In this document: in pieces, positions 1 through 15,003 of the stretch
Numbering within the stretch: the first letter of the stretch is position 1
Layout: every line of letters starts with the position of its first letter
Assembly: GCA_028023455.1 (NCBI GenBank)
Contig: JAQFVV010006549.1
Coordinates: 434,001-498,000 of the forward strand
Origin: Epiperipatus broadwayi
Lineage: Eukaryota > Onychophora > Udeonychophora > Euonychophora > Peripatidae
Direction of reading: 5' to 3'
Length of the DNA stretch: 64,000 nucleotides
Notes under the pieces: generated by a model
What the model was told of the DNA's origin: nothing
The model's database searches: none
The model's input: only the letters and a program-made list of their open reading frames with translations
Translations under genes and position numbers: made by a program

Positions 1-2730
1 ATCATTTAATGAGAGGGCAGATAGCTTAAATAATCTTTAAATGACCTTTCTAACTTATAAAACATATAGAAGGAAAGAATAGGATGGTTTATAAAATCAC
101 AGCATTACGACTTATAGATTAAGGATGGGCAATATAAATATTAATTAATAATTGTGATGCTGACCTACATGATAATGCCAGAAAGATTAAGTCCAAATTA
201 GGATGAGAGCTTCATCAAATTTACAAATGTGAGAAACTCTCCTGCACTTGTGACAGAGTTGTATCTGAAGAAAGGGTTGGTAGGGATTCCATAGTTTTGG
301 ATTTCCGATGTTATCCCATGCAGAGCCTAACTACAATCTGACAGTCTCCTGGAGTCGGTGCTTCCAAACTCCATTTAGGGATATGTCTTAAGAAATGATC
401 TGGGACCTCCAGGTATTAGTTTGACAAAGCAAGATATATGAATTTTATAATGTTATCAAGTGTAAGCAATGCTAATAGGAATCAGGTCCCCAATGACACT
501 GATATGTTAACTAAGGCCCTCGTAATTAATAAAATGTAGCGTAATGATATGCCAAAAATTAACCAATTCTTAAAGATGCACAATTGACCTTAAATATTAG
601 TTAGAAAGTCAGAACTAGAAAAGAGAGGAAATATATAGTTCCCTTCATTAAACAAATATTAGTACGCTTAAATAGAAAATTACATAATAAAGTTATCATA
701 CTGGATGGCATGAGATGTGAATGATTGATTCCAAGAAAAGGTAAGGTCATTAAGCTTTACTTTACATAATATTAAAATTCACTAAATCAATGGTGTTAAG
801 ATAGTAATAAATTTATATCTTAAATATGACACCGGATAATCTGCCATTTAACACATAAAACAATTTAGTAATATTATTCAATTGAGTGAACTTTGAGTTT
901 GGTAAGAAAACTTACATTTAAGTATTTAAAATCCCCTAATGGTGGGATGAAGATTTAAATAAAATCAGTTTGCTAGATTGATTTATTAGCATATTAAACC
1001 AAACATAATCAAATATAAAATAAATTTAAAAGTTTTCCACATTTAAATAAGATAGAGGTAGCAAAACCCAGTAAATACACTTAGAAAATAAAATTATAGA
1101 TTTGTGCATTATATTTTACAGAGAGAAAGAGGAAATCATTACTTTATGAGATTTATGATAATCGGCACTACATCACCAATTATTAAATATATTGACAGAG
1201 AGTTACATTTATATTTTGAATAAATTACAAATTACATAAATTGAGATTTTAAGAGTTCATATTAGCAGAAGAGACAGAATTACCTTCTGTTATTTGATGA
1301 TTTGATGGCTGTATGGGTTGATATGCGTATGGAAAAATAACTTGGAAAAACACAGCCGGCAATGCAGATTTTGGAGAAATAATGGTTGGCATCTTTTAAG
1401 GATTAAATTAGCATTTAATTAGGACAGTCTTTAAGTGGTGATGGCATAGCAGTATAAAGACAATTCTGAAAAGATCGGGAAAGCAAATTTCTTCCCACTA
1501 CTCAGAAGTCATATTTTAAAAATTTGAGTGACGTAGATTTGTTCTGCAATACCTTCTGAAATAAAAGCAAAGAGTGTTTAGCATAGAATTTGGGCTGTAT
1601 TTATAAGCCACCAAAACCTTCTAGAAACTTCTATTACCTTCCCACTGGTGAGATCCTGATGTGCATTAACTGACCTCATTGCACTTATCCTTTGTTAACA
1701 TTTACATTTTAAAGATGACAATGAGATAAGTTCTATCTATTTTGAGTTTGGAAATAGATTCACGAGATATATTTTCCATTAATGTAGGATTTCTAAAATA
1801 AATCTACTTTACTAATGACATTTTAAAATTGAACAAGGTACGTTCTTTTGTTTATAAACTAAGTTATGTTAATTATTCTCTAGAACTTTCTCTGGTATTA
1901 TGTCAGCTTAATAAAAATACACGGGAATTATAAATAGAAAAAAAAATGAAATATTTAATAAAATGTATAATTTGCAATATTTTTAACTATCTGTGATACA
2001 TACACACACATACATGACTATTTACTGTGGTGTAAATTTAAATATTTCTGAATTAAAACTAATATTCTGTAATCAAAATAATGCTTAACTAACATGTGTA
2101 TGTGTGTATTTGCACTCCCTAGTGATTAACAAGTATATAAATGGGTTTGAACCTCTGGTTGGAGGTTTCTAATATCACCAGACAGTGAAGCAAAATATGG
2201 ATAACAGATTTTACTGCTTCAGTATTGGCTAGTAAATGATATCTGGCTATGATTATCTATATAGTGCACAATAAAAAATGCTCATTTAATAGTAGTAGTC
2301 TATTTTAAAATTGTTTTTTAACACACAAACACATTTATGTAAATAATATAAAATGTCCTTTATAGAATAATATTTGTAATAAAAATAATAAATTATAATG
2401 ATGATAATATATCTTATAAATAACTATATTAAACCACAGAAGTATTTTCAGTTAATTTCTTAATTTTCTTCAAGTGAAAGTCATTAAATTTAAATTTACT
2501 GGAAGTAAGTGTCCCTATGTCATATCCCAAGTTCTATAAATTTTAACAAGTAGAGATATATTTAATTAATAAACAATGTGCTAATGTTAAATTTCATTAA
2601 TTATGGGATATATCATGATGACATTTATCTTTCACTAAATTTGATTTAAAGGGTTTTTCAGTTGAAGATGGTTAAGAAATCAACTGAAATTACTAGTATT
2701 CATAAAATACATTATCACCATTATATTTTT
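1..2730. other. AT-rich non-coding DNA, no gene seen
   Basis: There is no open frame of useful length and no domain that I recognise. The first 600 bases are slightly richer in G+C and could be an old element remnant, but I see no ends, tail or coding signal. A short CA-rich microsatellite lies near 2000. Confidence 0.6.
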
Positions 2731-2772
2731 TTATTATATATATATATATAGAGAGAGAGGAGAGAGATATAT
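2731..2772. repeat. TA/GA compound microsatellite
   Basis: A run of TA dinucleotides passes into GA dinucleotides and back to AT. It is simple sequence with no associated gene. Confidence 0.8.
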
Positions 2773-5700
2773 GTTACTTTGTCTTCCTAAAATAATAATT
2801 TTACTAGCTTTAAAATGCAGGTGATAATGATTCCCTAAATTATTTATCTTCAATACAAACTTATTGTTAAAACACCCTTATGGATCTAAGACAGTAGTAG
2901 AACTTAAAATTAAATAATATTATAATGTTTTGCTAAATTATTAAGTGATTATGCTTCTACCTTTAATACACTTGATGAAAATATATTTACAAAAATTATT
3001 ATTGTTTTATGTTATTAAAAGTCATAGTAATTAGAATAGTTGTAAAGCTTTTTGCAGAAGACAAAACAGAAGCATAAACTCATAATAATTAGGCTTAACA
3101 AACAAATATTTACTGAACTATGTTTATATTTTACTTTTATTGTTAAATGTGTGTGTAACTATATTAATTTATTTATTGTACAGTCTTAATTATTTTTAAT
3201 GGATATGCATTCAAGAGTAAACTAAAAAGCTTACTATAAAAATTACATCTTTTGTTAATATAATAGTCTGGATATCATCTAAATTTAACACTCCTACTTA
3301 ATAATATAGCTTTATTGGCATTTTAAAATTTTTTTAAATTTTTGGCCTTCAGATTAAAATATACAAAAATGAATTTGAATTCATATATATATTCTGGTTC
3401 TTATTAATATCAGCATTTTGTTCAAACCATACTAGCATCATGAATCCATATATTTTAGAAGGAACCTTAGTAAAGTAAATAAAATAATACAGTTATATGT
3501 ACAATTAAAAACACTACTAAATAAATTATTCTATTGTCTTAGCAATAATTGTTTTAATGACCTTTGCTATTTAATCACTGGTAGGGATATTCCAAACAAA
3601 GTAACATTTCAATGATGATATTAACCATATGTACATAAATAGAACCAAAATATGTTTTTATATATATACAATGTTATTTTTATTTAAATTTATGATAATA
3701 ATAAATATAACTTAAACATGAATATTAAAATTTATTTTATCATTACAAATCAGAAGTATCATTATTTCAAATAACAAATCTTAATCCGTTTAGATATTAA
3801 TGCAATTGACAGTGATAACTTTGACTTTACTTCTTAAACAATGAAATTATTAAATTATATATTTTATAGGTAAGATGAAATATAACTGAGTCTTTTAATT
3901 CATGCTTTATTTTTATAACACTCGCAACCTTTACTTTCAAACAAATTTACAATTAAGTAATTATATTGCTAACTTAAATTCGTAAACTGACTTAATATTT
4001 TGTACTAAATAGATTTCTATTGAATCTCTAAGAAAATATAACTCTATTTCATGATGTAATCCAGTATAACCAGTCATAGTAATTATATACCAGATATCCT
4101 TGGATAGTTGCCCTATAATATCTATCAAATTCATGACATTAAAAATCAAAAGGATCACTATTTCAAATAACAAATCTTAACCATTTTAGGATATTAGCAA
4201 CATTTACAATAATTATTTTTTAAATATAAAATTATTAAAATTTAATATTTGATAAATAATATTAAATTATTTCAGTATCTAAAAATGTTTAAGATTTTTA
4301 TTTGAAATAATAATAAAATAATTGAATGATTGATTGTTTTGAAGTTTCTAATAATGGAGAGTATCAGAAGTGATAGAATAGGATCATGTTTCATGGACAT
4401 TTATCTCAGAATGTACTATTCCACCATAGCCCAAAACCATACAAGGTATTTGGAATAAGAATGTTATTATTTGTAATAATATAATATAGTTTAGTTATTC
4501 AAGAAAAAAATTGTGAGGACATTAGTAAATGTAATTAATATCTAGGGCATCTGAAGTAATTGCTTTAGATGAAATCCTTCATGTTGGAGGGGGTACATTT
4601 TAAAACCAACATCAGAAAATAGTGTCCATTAGAAAAAATATATGAATTTGTAAATTTGGATTAGCAACATAAAACATTATAAATCTTTTAATTAGAACAA
4701 AAAGAGATAATGATTTTTTTTTTATTTTTAAAATTTAATATTTTATAAATTTAAAAAAAAGCAATAATCCTATAGTTTTTATTTGATTAGAATTCCATCC
4801 TATGTGCTTTAAAAGAGCATTGATAAAAACAATGGACTTAAATATTAAAGGGTTTGTTTATTATTTCTTGTGAATATTTTATTGCCTCCAGAATAATTAA
4901 AATAAATAATCAAATATCTTGTTTCAGGAGTTCATTAGAAAATTGAGTATTGGAACTGATCTAAAGATTGCATGCTCTATTATATTTTCCTTACTTATAC
5001 ACTTACACAATACAACATCACTTTTATTACTGTTTTATTAGCTAACAATTTTGACAGTTTAGCTGTTTTCAGCAGAGCTTCTAATCTTTTGAACAGGGAA
5101 AAAATTAAAATCTCTGATGAAGACTATTAGTTAATTAAAATTGTAAGCAAGTAAATCCAATAACGAGAACAAGATGCTGCATTGAATAAGTATATAAGAA
5201 AGAGAATATAATTGTTAGATTTAATAATATAAGGAATATAAGTTGAAGAAGAAAGAAAATTACAAATCTGATATTTTACCATTGCATAAAACATGCAGAA
5301 AAATTGATATTATTTTATTTTTATTAAAGTAATAAAATATTAGACTGACACAGAAAAAAATTAAATACATAATGTTAATTTTTGAATATTTTTAATGTTT
5401 TTATAATCTATTTTAATGTTCATAAATGTTACATTTTTGTGTACATATAGACATTATAAATAAACAGTGAATACTGTAATTTGTAGTGGTGCACTTATAT
5501 ATACTAATGACTACACTGTAAATTTAGATTCTGTAGTAAAGTATTTGATAGTGAGAATAAGATTAATGGGCTAATTGTCAAATGAGAAAAATATAGAAAA
5601 TTAATTTTAGATAATAACATACAAATAAATCAAGAGTAGACTAAAATCTCTCAAGAATGAACAAACCTTAGAGTCTTAAGGTTTTAAAAGCAATAAAAAG

Positions 5701-6589
5701 AGAACTGCACTTAATGAGCTGAGGCTATCAGTAAATTACAATTTCAAAATTTAAAAATAAAAAACAAATCTAGAATGAGTTGTTGAAAAAAGCATCATGC
5801 ATATTTAAAGATGAAAAGAATATATTAATTTTTATATTAAGACTATAAATCCAGAAAAGATAAAATTATTGCAATACATATATTTAAAATACATTTCATC
5901 AGTGAAGCCAGCATATTCTATAAAACTAAATTATTAAACATATCTGGAAATCACCAATTGCAGGGAAAAAATATTGTGAAAGTGTAGAATTTGCAAATCC
6001 ATTATTCTGCACTATATCTATTTTAATTAAAATAATAAAATTATGAACATATATATTATAATATTTTATCCATCTACAATGATGGAAATATCAAATTTTA
6101 ATGTTTTACTTTAAGTTTAACAAAACACTATGGTGATTCTGATTAAAATAATATTACCATCCTCCAAATAAATTTTTTTTTTTTTCAATTCAAATTTAAA
6201 TTAGACTTAAATACCATTTTCTTAATATAGAGATACTTTAGGAAAAATTATCCCTGATCATCATCATCTCAATATATTTTTGTTATCCCAGAAATCTCCC
6301 TAGGGGATTGCATGACTTATTAATGCAATATATTTGGAATGACTTCAAACAGCAAAATAACTAAATTTGATAATAAAATAATTTATTTATACTAATTATA
6401 TATTAAATAAAAAAATTGCTTATATATTCACAGTTATCATAAAATCATAAAATAAATAAAATACAAACAATTAACAAATATTAAATTTAAAAGTAATTAT
6501 GAATATATAAAGAAAGCCATACTAATATTAATTAAAAGATATTATATTTAAATATAAAAAAAATCTTACCTATATGGTAAAAAGTTTTT
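2773..6589. other. AT-rich non-coding DNA with a local 50-bp duplication
   Basis: No coding region or RNA gene was seen. The only structure noticed is a direct, diverged duplication: 3748-3799 and 4144-4196 share a core reading ATTTCAAATAACAAATCTTA. The copies lie about 396 bases apart, so this is an old local duplication or two relics of one dispersed repeat. Confidence 0.5.
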
Positions 6590-7150
6590 TTTTCATGGAT
6601 TTTGTTGATATTGTAAGCTTAAGTTCTATCAATCAATTTATTTAGTTTATGTGTGATAATTTTGTTATCTTCCCATTGCTTAGTCTAGGATTTATGTCTC
6701 CCAGCATTAGACTTTATTAAATATTGATTTACTTATTGTGCTTTGTGGGATGGAATGCACTATCCCCATTGTTTCACATTTGTATTCTATGAGAAGATAG
6801 TGTTTTATATTCTAGGATTACTTTCATGTTTTGCTAAGGTAGCTAGGACCAATGAGAAGATTTTTTCATAGTGTGTATTCTATTTTTTCCTATGTGTCAA
6901 GATCTCATCAACACATGTATTTTTGCCTAAGATAAAGGTGTTGGAATCTACCCTGCTATTTTATTCATGTAGTTTTGCTCTGAGGAGCCTGTCTTTATTA
7001 TTGTATACCTCATGATGTTGTTAATTACTTTCCACTGTGGACGGTGAATTTGTGTTTTTAAGAATGATATGGCATGATAAGATAGATGTTGAAGTATTTA
7101 GTTCTTCAAGGGGCACTTTGTCATTTGTAGTGCTTATGTTAAGGGAAACA
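6590..7150 (-). other. Slightly G+C-richer patch, possible transposon relict
   Basis: Base composition rises compared with both flanks. Read on the minus strand it gives broken protein-like stretches with many stops. I could not place these in a family with confidence. It may be a decayed LINE piece, or simply a composition fluctuation. Confidence 0.2.
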
Positions 7151-9042
7151 ATGTCTACTATCAATAAAAAAAAGTATGAAATATAAAAAATTTAGGAAAA
7201 TATATTTATCAATGTAAACTTATCTGCCACTATTGATAATAAATAACATTAACTGAAAAGGTTTAGCATGATGAAGCATTTTAGTATTTATATTTAGGGG
7301 AATGGAAAAAAAATGTCATCAAAAACTTGTGAATGAGATCTTTTAAAACATAAAATATTGCAGAATATTTATCTTAAATTTTTTTTATTTTTTTTGAAAA
7401 TAATTTTGTATTTTATATAACCTTTTGATTTTTACACTTACAAAAAAAAGAGGAAACTATTGATTATTCTTTGCATAAAATTAATATTATTGTGAGTTTG
7501 GAATCTTACATCAATAGCTAAATTTACCAATAACTCATTGCATGATTTTTTCCACTTATATTCAAATTTACTTTATTTCCTTTCTTCCATAACCATCTTA
7601 TCTAAGCTTAAGTAATCACTAAATATCAAATGTTCTACAGTCATTATCATTGATTAGTCAAGCTTATAATAGATGGCTCTTGAGTCTAATAAATAGAGCA
7701 CATATCTATACAATTCAGCTACAAACTAAATTCCATTAAAAATAAAAAAAAACAAATATAAGTAATACATTATATACATCAGAGATCATTGTATAAATAT
7801 ATATAAATGTTCAATAAATTTTATTAATGACTGGTGAAATATAATAAGGTAGTATATATAAAATAGTATAAAATGTGTTTTTATACATATGGTATAATTG
7901 TTATACTATAAAAATATTTTTTTCAATCTTTATTGAATATCTAATAATTTGGATTGCTATATCATAATTCTGTAATTTTATTTTTATATTTTTTATTCTC
8001 TATCTAGTTATTATTTTTTTTATTATTATTCTTTCTATTTCAAATCAATAGATTTTATTATTTATGCAATAATATATTAATGATTAATTTAAAGTAAAAA
8101 ACTTATTTCCCAAAAATGATTTCTTCTTTAATTATAAATATATAATTTTTAATCATGTAATACACTGATATTTATATTATTTTATTACAGTTTACAAACA
8201 TCGCGCTATAAAAAATAAAAAAAAAGATTTATTTATATAAATTTATATGAAAAGCAGCTAATGGATTCTGTTTATTTTTATTTTTGATGACACCAAAACA
8301 ATATGTGTCAGAGTACAATTCTGATGTCTCTCCCTGAAGAAGATTGATGGTTTGAAATCTACTCTGAAGATTACATATAACACAAAATAACATTGATTTC
8401 TCAAACTTATAACAGAACCTATGACATAGAATAAATAGATTGCATTTCTGCTATTTTTCTCTCTTCACAATAAAGTGCATTTTGTTTTTGTAAAATTTTA
8501 GTTTCATTCTCAGTATCAGTAATCATATTTAAAATAATTTATTTAAAAATATGTTCATTTGTTTAATATATCTCATGTTTATTTATTTACTTTTTAACTT
8601 TTAGTCATATACCATAAATAAAGGTGGGATTTCACCTTTATCGTTAATAGGAAGTTGCCTTGACAAGAGTTTGATATTGTTGCTTGTTACTGATATTGAA
8701 ATTGCCTAAATGTTGACTGGTTTTTAATGACTTTACATATATATGAAAATATTTCCAATGCATACTACTATTTGAAGTCTGCACTGGAAATATTTTTAAA
8801 TATATCTATGTTGGAAGTTTCAAAGATTAAAAATGTTTAATGTTTACTTTACCTTTGTGTAAGTATAGTAAACATGTTTATTTAGGAAAACATTAAAGAT
8901 TGTTTCGTATATAAATTTCATGCTCTCTGTTTGAATTAATCTGTCTTTCAATATTTAACATCTTTGCAGCCTATTGTTCAAAGCGGTATCATTTTGAAAT
9001 AAGAGTCACAGATCACATGACCCTATCTCTTAAACTTGTAAG
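7151..9042. other. AT-rich non-coding DNA, no gene seen
   Basis: Nothing was recognised apart from short hairpins, such as a nine-base-pair stem around 8618-8641 and an imperfect stem joining about 8740-8757 to 8785-8802. Neither has the features of a known RNA. Confidence 0.5.
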
Positions 9043-9081
9043 TTATAAACAATGAGGATTGCCAATCCTCATTGTTTATAA
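9043..9081. repeat. Perfect 19-bp inverted repeat with 1-base centre
   Basis: The arms 9043-9061 and 9063-9081 are exact reverse complements around a single C at 9062. The arms are mixed sequence (core AATGAGGATTG), not simple AT, so chance is unlikely. There is no downstream T-run or gene to suggest a terminator. It could be a small foldback insertion or a replication-template-switch product. Confidence 0.85.
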
Positions 9082-12000
9082 GTATCTTTTTGAATTCACT
9101 GTTTTGAAATGCAAGTTCTAATATGTTTATTCACAGAGAGTATAGCTGAAAATTTGTTATCTTTTGGGATGATTTAATATTTGATATGTATGGGTGGGTG
9201 TGTTCTGTGTGTATATAAAAAAATTGACTAATGCACTTAGTAAGTAGTTGTAATTAATTAATTTTTTTAAAATTCTGATGCATTTCTCAAAGCTTATTAT
9301 AAACCTTGAACTGTTTTTAATATAATATTGACCAAACCAATATCATGTATTCCACTAAGCAATAGTCAAAGATTTATAACAAATTTTGCAGAATGTTGCC
9401 AGACACCGAAAAGATTTAAATAAATGCGTATGTGTGCATGTGTTATGTGGAGCATTAATATGTACTCATTAATATAGTAAAATTAATCATTAAAATAATA
9501 TTAGACTAATTTATATTTGGTAACAAGGAAAAATCCATACAGTTATAGTAAGTTCTTATTGTTATACCATACATCCAGCTATAAGGACTTAGAATCAATA
9601 GGTATCTAACAAATTATGATTTTAAAGAAAAATTCTTATTTGCCGTAATAATAATTGTAGTAGATAAGTATTTTTAAGTTTTTGAACTACAATATCGATT
9701 GTGGACTAAAGACCAGGAATCAGTATTTAATAGGATTAATATTTTCAAATAAAGACTAAATTTTCGTCTTGTAATGGGTAGACTATTTAATATATATCGA
9801 AGAGAGAGAGAAGCAGAAGATTAAAATGAATAAAATTAAATTATCGAATTTTTTATTGTGCTCGAGTTTACAAAATTTTCAAGCATCGGAAATAATAGGA
9901 TTTCGCTGCGATCTATAGAAATGACTTTAATATCTGCCACTCTACTCCAGCACCGAATCATATAAGACATTCAAGTGAATTATGCTGTTTGTTACAATAT
10001 TTATTTAGTTTTATTTTTTAATTAAGCTTTAATAATAATACAGCTGTTTTGAAATTCTATTAAAAAGATAGCATTTTTATTTTTAAATGAATAGATATGT
10101 GTGTGTATCTTAAATTAATTATTTAATTCGCTGTCAACTTATCTGACTTAAATTCTTATAAATTATTCAACGAACCTCAAAATAAAAATACCACCTGTTT
10201 ACTGCAGTTTTTTTATTTATTTAAAACAACGGCATAGTTTTAAAATATATACAATTAATATTACATTTTTATTTAAATATTTAGAAACATTTAATATTTC
10301 ATGTTCTTTTTTTCTTTTCTTTCTTTCCACTAAGAAAGACTTGCTTAAGAATACAATTTCATAGTTAGTTAAGCAATTTATAAACATTTAACTAATATTA
10401 GAATTTTAAAAAAATATACAATTAGAATACTATATAAATTATTTTTTAAAAAATTATAATTATCCTTTATTGTCTTTAGCAGAACTTCAGTAGTAATTAT
10501 AGCAATTAACTGTCTTTTAGATTTAAATTTAAGTTGAAGAAAAGACTTGATTTGTAAACAATGATGTTTGGATAAGAAATTTATTTAAATTCTTTAAAGA
10601 TGATTTTAATGCAAATTACGTAATTTTAATTTGCTAAAGCAGAAAAAATGTTTAACAATATGTAAGCGTAAAAAATAATGTAAAAAAAATACAATAAAAC
10701 TAAAGCTTTCTAGGTTAACTGAAATATAAACAATGCAGATTAAGAATTAAAAATTATAATTAACTCAATTAAAAATTTTGTGATTGAATGAGTTATTTCA
10801 GTCGGAAATGACCAAGACGTACACAAAAAACATGATATGTCTTTCTATTAATTTTTTATATGTTTATAATTTTAAAAAAAAAAGCTTTAAAATTATAAAT
10901 ATATATCTTATTTTTATATTGAAGCATATATATATATCTATGAGTTTATTTTTATATTGGAGCATCTAGATTCAATAGTTTCAGAAGCCTACTGAATATA
11001 CATTTATTATAAAGTCTTTAACATGATAAGTGATGTGTCATGTCATACCAACAATATACACTTCTTTAAAATGATAAATGTTAACAATAGGATAATTTAT
11101 ACTATTAACAATATTTCAAGAAGATTGATTTGGATTCAAAATTATAGGACTTTTTGAATTTCAGGATTTTAACTTTGTAGTAAACAAGAAACTAAAAGGG
11201 ATTACTAGATGTGCTTTGAATCTCACATTCTCCATGATGAAGACAATACTAGTAACAGATATGAAAATGAAAATTTAAGTGCACCGTTATTTAATAATCT
11301 TTGGTTACACATTCTAACTATGACAGTGATAAAACAAAAAGCTGCTTTTGTTATGATTATAAATTTAATAATATATTTGTGATATGTATAAAGAATAGCT
11401 TTCAGAACATTAATGTTGTAGAATCACATGTTAACACTTTTCGAAATATTAAAACTAGGCAATCTAATTTAGACAAATGTGAATAGCATCAATTATTCTA
11501 ACTTTCAATTTTAATTGTAACAATTTGTTATTTTAAACAATGTATTGCAATTGAAAATTTAACTTTGAATTACTGACAATATTTGGTTATAGGCTATTAA
11601 GATAGTTTTATCAATGGCATTGTGTGAGTAATTATTCTGAAAACAAAAGATTTGAAGAGAATGTGGCAATATCAAAATTTGAATTACAGAAAATAAAGAT
11701 TCATCTGGCAGAAACTGACATTTTAAATAATATTGTTGAAATGTTGTTGGGATACAAGATGTTGTAAATAAGGATAGAGAAGAAGAATAAGTCACTTTGA
11801 GAATATGATTTTGAATCTGAGTAGTAATGATAGTATTATTACCAAAATTTTGTAGAAGCTAAATTAATTTTTTTAACATTATTAAGAAGCTAAAATGTTT
11901 ATGTAAGAATATTGGTGTTCATGTTTAGATTTGTGGATTGTTTTTATTAAAAATTCAGATTTATTTATAATTATTAGAAAGGAAAATAAAATATTATTTG

Positions 12001-12470
12001 AGCATCCGTTAAGTTAAAAAGGATACATATAGAAAATATTAAAATCATTCTCCCAAACATTAAGATATTTCAGAAACATCCGCTGTAATAAAATGAAATA
12101 TAAAATGTATGATCCATAGAGAATCTTAATAAAATTCCATAATGTTTGAGAGGGTGATTTGAATATTTTCTACTTAATTTGCAGCTAACGATATGCACTA
12201 AAATATTTTAGTGTATAAATATATATTATGGAAAGAAAAAATATGTTAATATTTTATAGAGTATAAATATAATAAAATATAATCTTGGTAAAGATAAAAT
12301 AATAGAAGTTGTAAGGGTTAAAAATTTTTTTTTTCTTTTGTAAGAGATGCTTGAAAATTGTTCTTAAAAAAATATATTTAAAAGACAAATAAAGAGACTT
12401 AATATAAAATTTATTTTTCTACTTATGCAACAAAATAGAGATGTAAATAAATAGGGATTTGGAAATTTTC
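9082..12470. other. AT-rich non-coding DNA, no gene seen
   Basis: The few short open frames here are AT-driven and have no recognisable domains. The last bases (about 12440-12470) begin to resemble the end of the 356-bp repeat unit described next. Confidence 0.5.
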
Positions 12471-12674
12471 ACTACAACTTTCTCACACAAGTTGGGGACT
12501 GGTTTTTATTCACTTTGAATACTTTGTGGAGATGTGTAATCATAAGTATGTGATCAAAGACATGTGAAAAAGATGTATGATTCCCAAAGATACAAATTTC
12601 ATACTGAACCATTACTCATCAGTTGGTCCAGACCATAATCTCTTTCCCATATCTTTATTATTGTTCAATATATA
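12471..12674 (-). repeat. 356-bp HHR-bearing tandem unit A, left half
   Basis: This stretch aligns to 20700-20900 (unit B), including the shared strings around the CAGTTGG and CCAGACCA motifs. It stops exactly at the first base of the LTR element and continues on the other side at 20552-20699. The two halves together are 352 bases, matching the 356-base period of the array. It holds a hammerhead-like core on the minus strand. Confidence 0.75.
12583..12628 (-). ncRNA. Hammerhead-ribozyme-like motif, probably decayed
   Basis: On the minus strand the conserved core CTGATGA (12622-12616) and GAAA (12600-12597) are both present, followed by a short stem III and an ATC cleavage triplet (12591-12589). 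Stem I can form from the CCAA side against TTTGG with one bulged base. Stem II is weak in this copy, so cleavage activity is doubtful. A sister motif sits at the same offset (about 110 bases) in unit B, which suggests the ancestor carried a real type I hammerhead. No protein is associated. Confidence 0.5.
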
Positions 12675-14989
12675 TGTTGTAGTGATGAGCTACAACCTGA
12701 TACACCATCCATTTATTTAAGACACTCTACCAATTGGAGCCACATAGACATATTTGCTTAACCAATAAATTGCCAAGCAAATTATCATATAAACATTTTT
12801 TCTTTCCAACACATACATTTACATAAACATCTTTTTATTTTTAAAAAAAGTAATAAAAACTATTAAATTACTAGGAAAAGAAAAAAAACAGATAGGTATA
12901 CTAGTACTGGAATAAAAGGTGTTATATGTTACTAACTGGGGGAAACTATACAAAAAACTTACACATAAACTTAAAAAAAAAACAATGACTGAATTAAAAT
13001 CTAAACACATAGCAACCATTTGTACAAATGAAATTTAAAATATTTATAAATTATTTTATTATTATTTATAATCCCATTTATTTATATTATGTCTGTTAAA
13101 CAATAGGAAATGTCAAGGTTAAAATGCTTTAAAAAAACTTCAAACGACCTACAACGCGGTATTAATTGTTATACTGTCTTCTGCATTTGAAGATCGAACA
13201 TTATTTTTGTTTTTCTGCTTAAAAATAAATTCGAATACAAAATAGATGTGAATGTTTGAATTTAAATATATATATATTTTAATATTAATCAAAATGATTA
13301 AAAGCTGAATTTTTAAAGCAATCATTTGAAATGGAAGAAATAATTTGAAAGTAAAAAATTAATTATTTGCCACTTAGACAATTTTAGTTAAATTTACATG
13401 TTGCAGTAATATTCAATAATTAATTGTTTTGATATATAATAATATCATCATTGAAATCTTGAGAAGCAAATGAATCAATAAATATATATTATTTTTATAT
13501 CATGATTGCTTGCTGAAAAGTTTATATCATAGGGTAATAATACGTCATCAATAAAGCATGAAAAGTTAAAGATTTTACCTGTCCATTTGGAAGAAATTGA
13601 AAACCATCTTTTGCCTTAGATAAAATGCCTAATCAAATCCAAGACAGGATAATTGGAGAACATTATTATTTTTTGACCCAGACAAGAAATTTCTATTCTT
13701 CACGGGAGCAGAACTTCATCTCCATTCATAGGAATTTATTTAGCAAATAAACAGTTTCCAGCAGACTCATCGAACTTTAATTAACATAATGGAATAAGAA
13801 TTGTGATTTTTGTTTTATTATTTTGTCTATTATAAATTTTATGTATTAATTTTGTTTTTTACAATTGGAAGCTAATGTGTTATAATTTTAGAGAAATTCT
13901 GTATGAGAGTAATGAGGGGGGAAATATTAGATTTAAATATATATATTTTTTATCATCTTTAAGTGTATAAAGAATAAAAAAATTACTAGTTTTGACCTTC
14001 CCATCTGACTGACTTTTGACCACATATAGGAAATTGAGAGGTAAGAAATTTTAATATTATCATACAGTAAGCAACACACAATGATAGATTTTTTTTATTT
14101 GTTTATTATTAATTAAGCTTACTTTTATATTGATTTTATAAATCAATGATTTATAACCATTGATTTATCTGGACAACAAAAAAAATATTTGTTGTTATGT
14201 TTGTATACATATTTTAAATTAGCCATCTAAAATCGCAATCATATATACATATTATAATTTTACATATTCGTTGTTGTAAATAATTAGTCAAGTACATGAA
14301 CTTCTACCATTGGGTTTAGGGCAAGGATTTTTATTAATATCATTATAGATATTGATATGGTAGAAATTCATCCTTGACAAAATAAATTACAAGTGTATCA
14401 GATTTAATTGTTATTCATATTTTTTTTGTTAATCAATAAAGGTTTATATAATTCATTATTTTAATTTGGTCTCTAACTCATCATTATTTCCATATCCACC
14501 ATCAGCTTTATAACTCTTGATTATTCACATACCCATCGTAAACAGTATTATCTTATTTAGTTTTACACTTATCAATATTATTAATATGATAGAGGAAATA
14601 CATATACATATTTAAGTCATTTATTATAACTTACATATTTTTTATATATCTTATGCTTAATTGATTTTTGGTAATTAATTATCACCTATATTGAGGTGCA
14701 ATAACTACTATTAGTGTGATCTCCTTCCCTGATAAGAGAGCTCAAGCAATTACTCCCTGAGTTCGAATACTGTGGTATAACGTGGCTAGAAAAGGGTGAG
14801 AATTGGATGAACTGACCCAAATTGTATCTAGGTTAATAAAAATAGGTAGAGCTAGTCTATTGGAAGTAGGTACAATCATAGGTTATGTATTTCATCACGT
14901 AATCAATTGCATCCTATCTGAAGACCCAAAGTCTGACCATAGCAAGATGTGCTCCCCCTATCTCTTCGAAAATCCACCAGCCCGTTACA
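12675..14989 (+). repeat. 5' LTR (2315 bp)
   Basis: This LTR pairs with 18227-20551 over its whole length. Its first bases form a small hairpin: GTTGTAG, loop TGATGAG, CTACAAC. Long LTRs normally hold the promoter and polyadenylation signal. I did not pinpoint them in this AT-rich sequence. In the last 187 bases I count 13 differences from the 3' LTR, 12 of them transitions. Other parts look more similar. The copies are therefore diverged and the insertion is not recent. Confidence 0.92.
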
Positions 14990-14991
14990 TC

Positions 14992-15003
14992 TGGTGCCCA
15001 AAG
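14992..15003 (+). promoter_or_regulatory. tRNA primer-binding site
   Basis: TGGTGCCCAAAG begins two bases after the 5' LTR. A TGG start, complementary to the CCA end of a tRNA, placed directly downstream of the LTR is the standard minus-strand primer site of Ty3/gypsy elements. I did not assign the tRNA species. Confidence 0.8.

Noticed and set aside
8329-8375. CTGAAGA...GAAA string resembling a hammerhead core
   Set aside because: Stem II would be mostly wobble pairs, stem III does not form, and no stem I partner exists.
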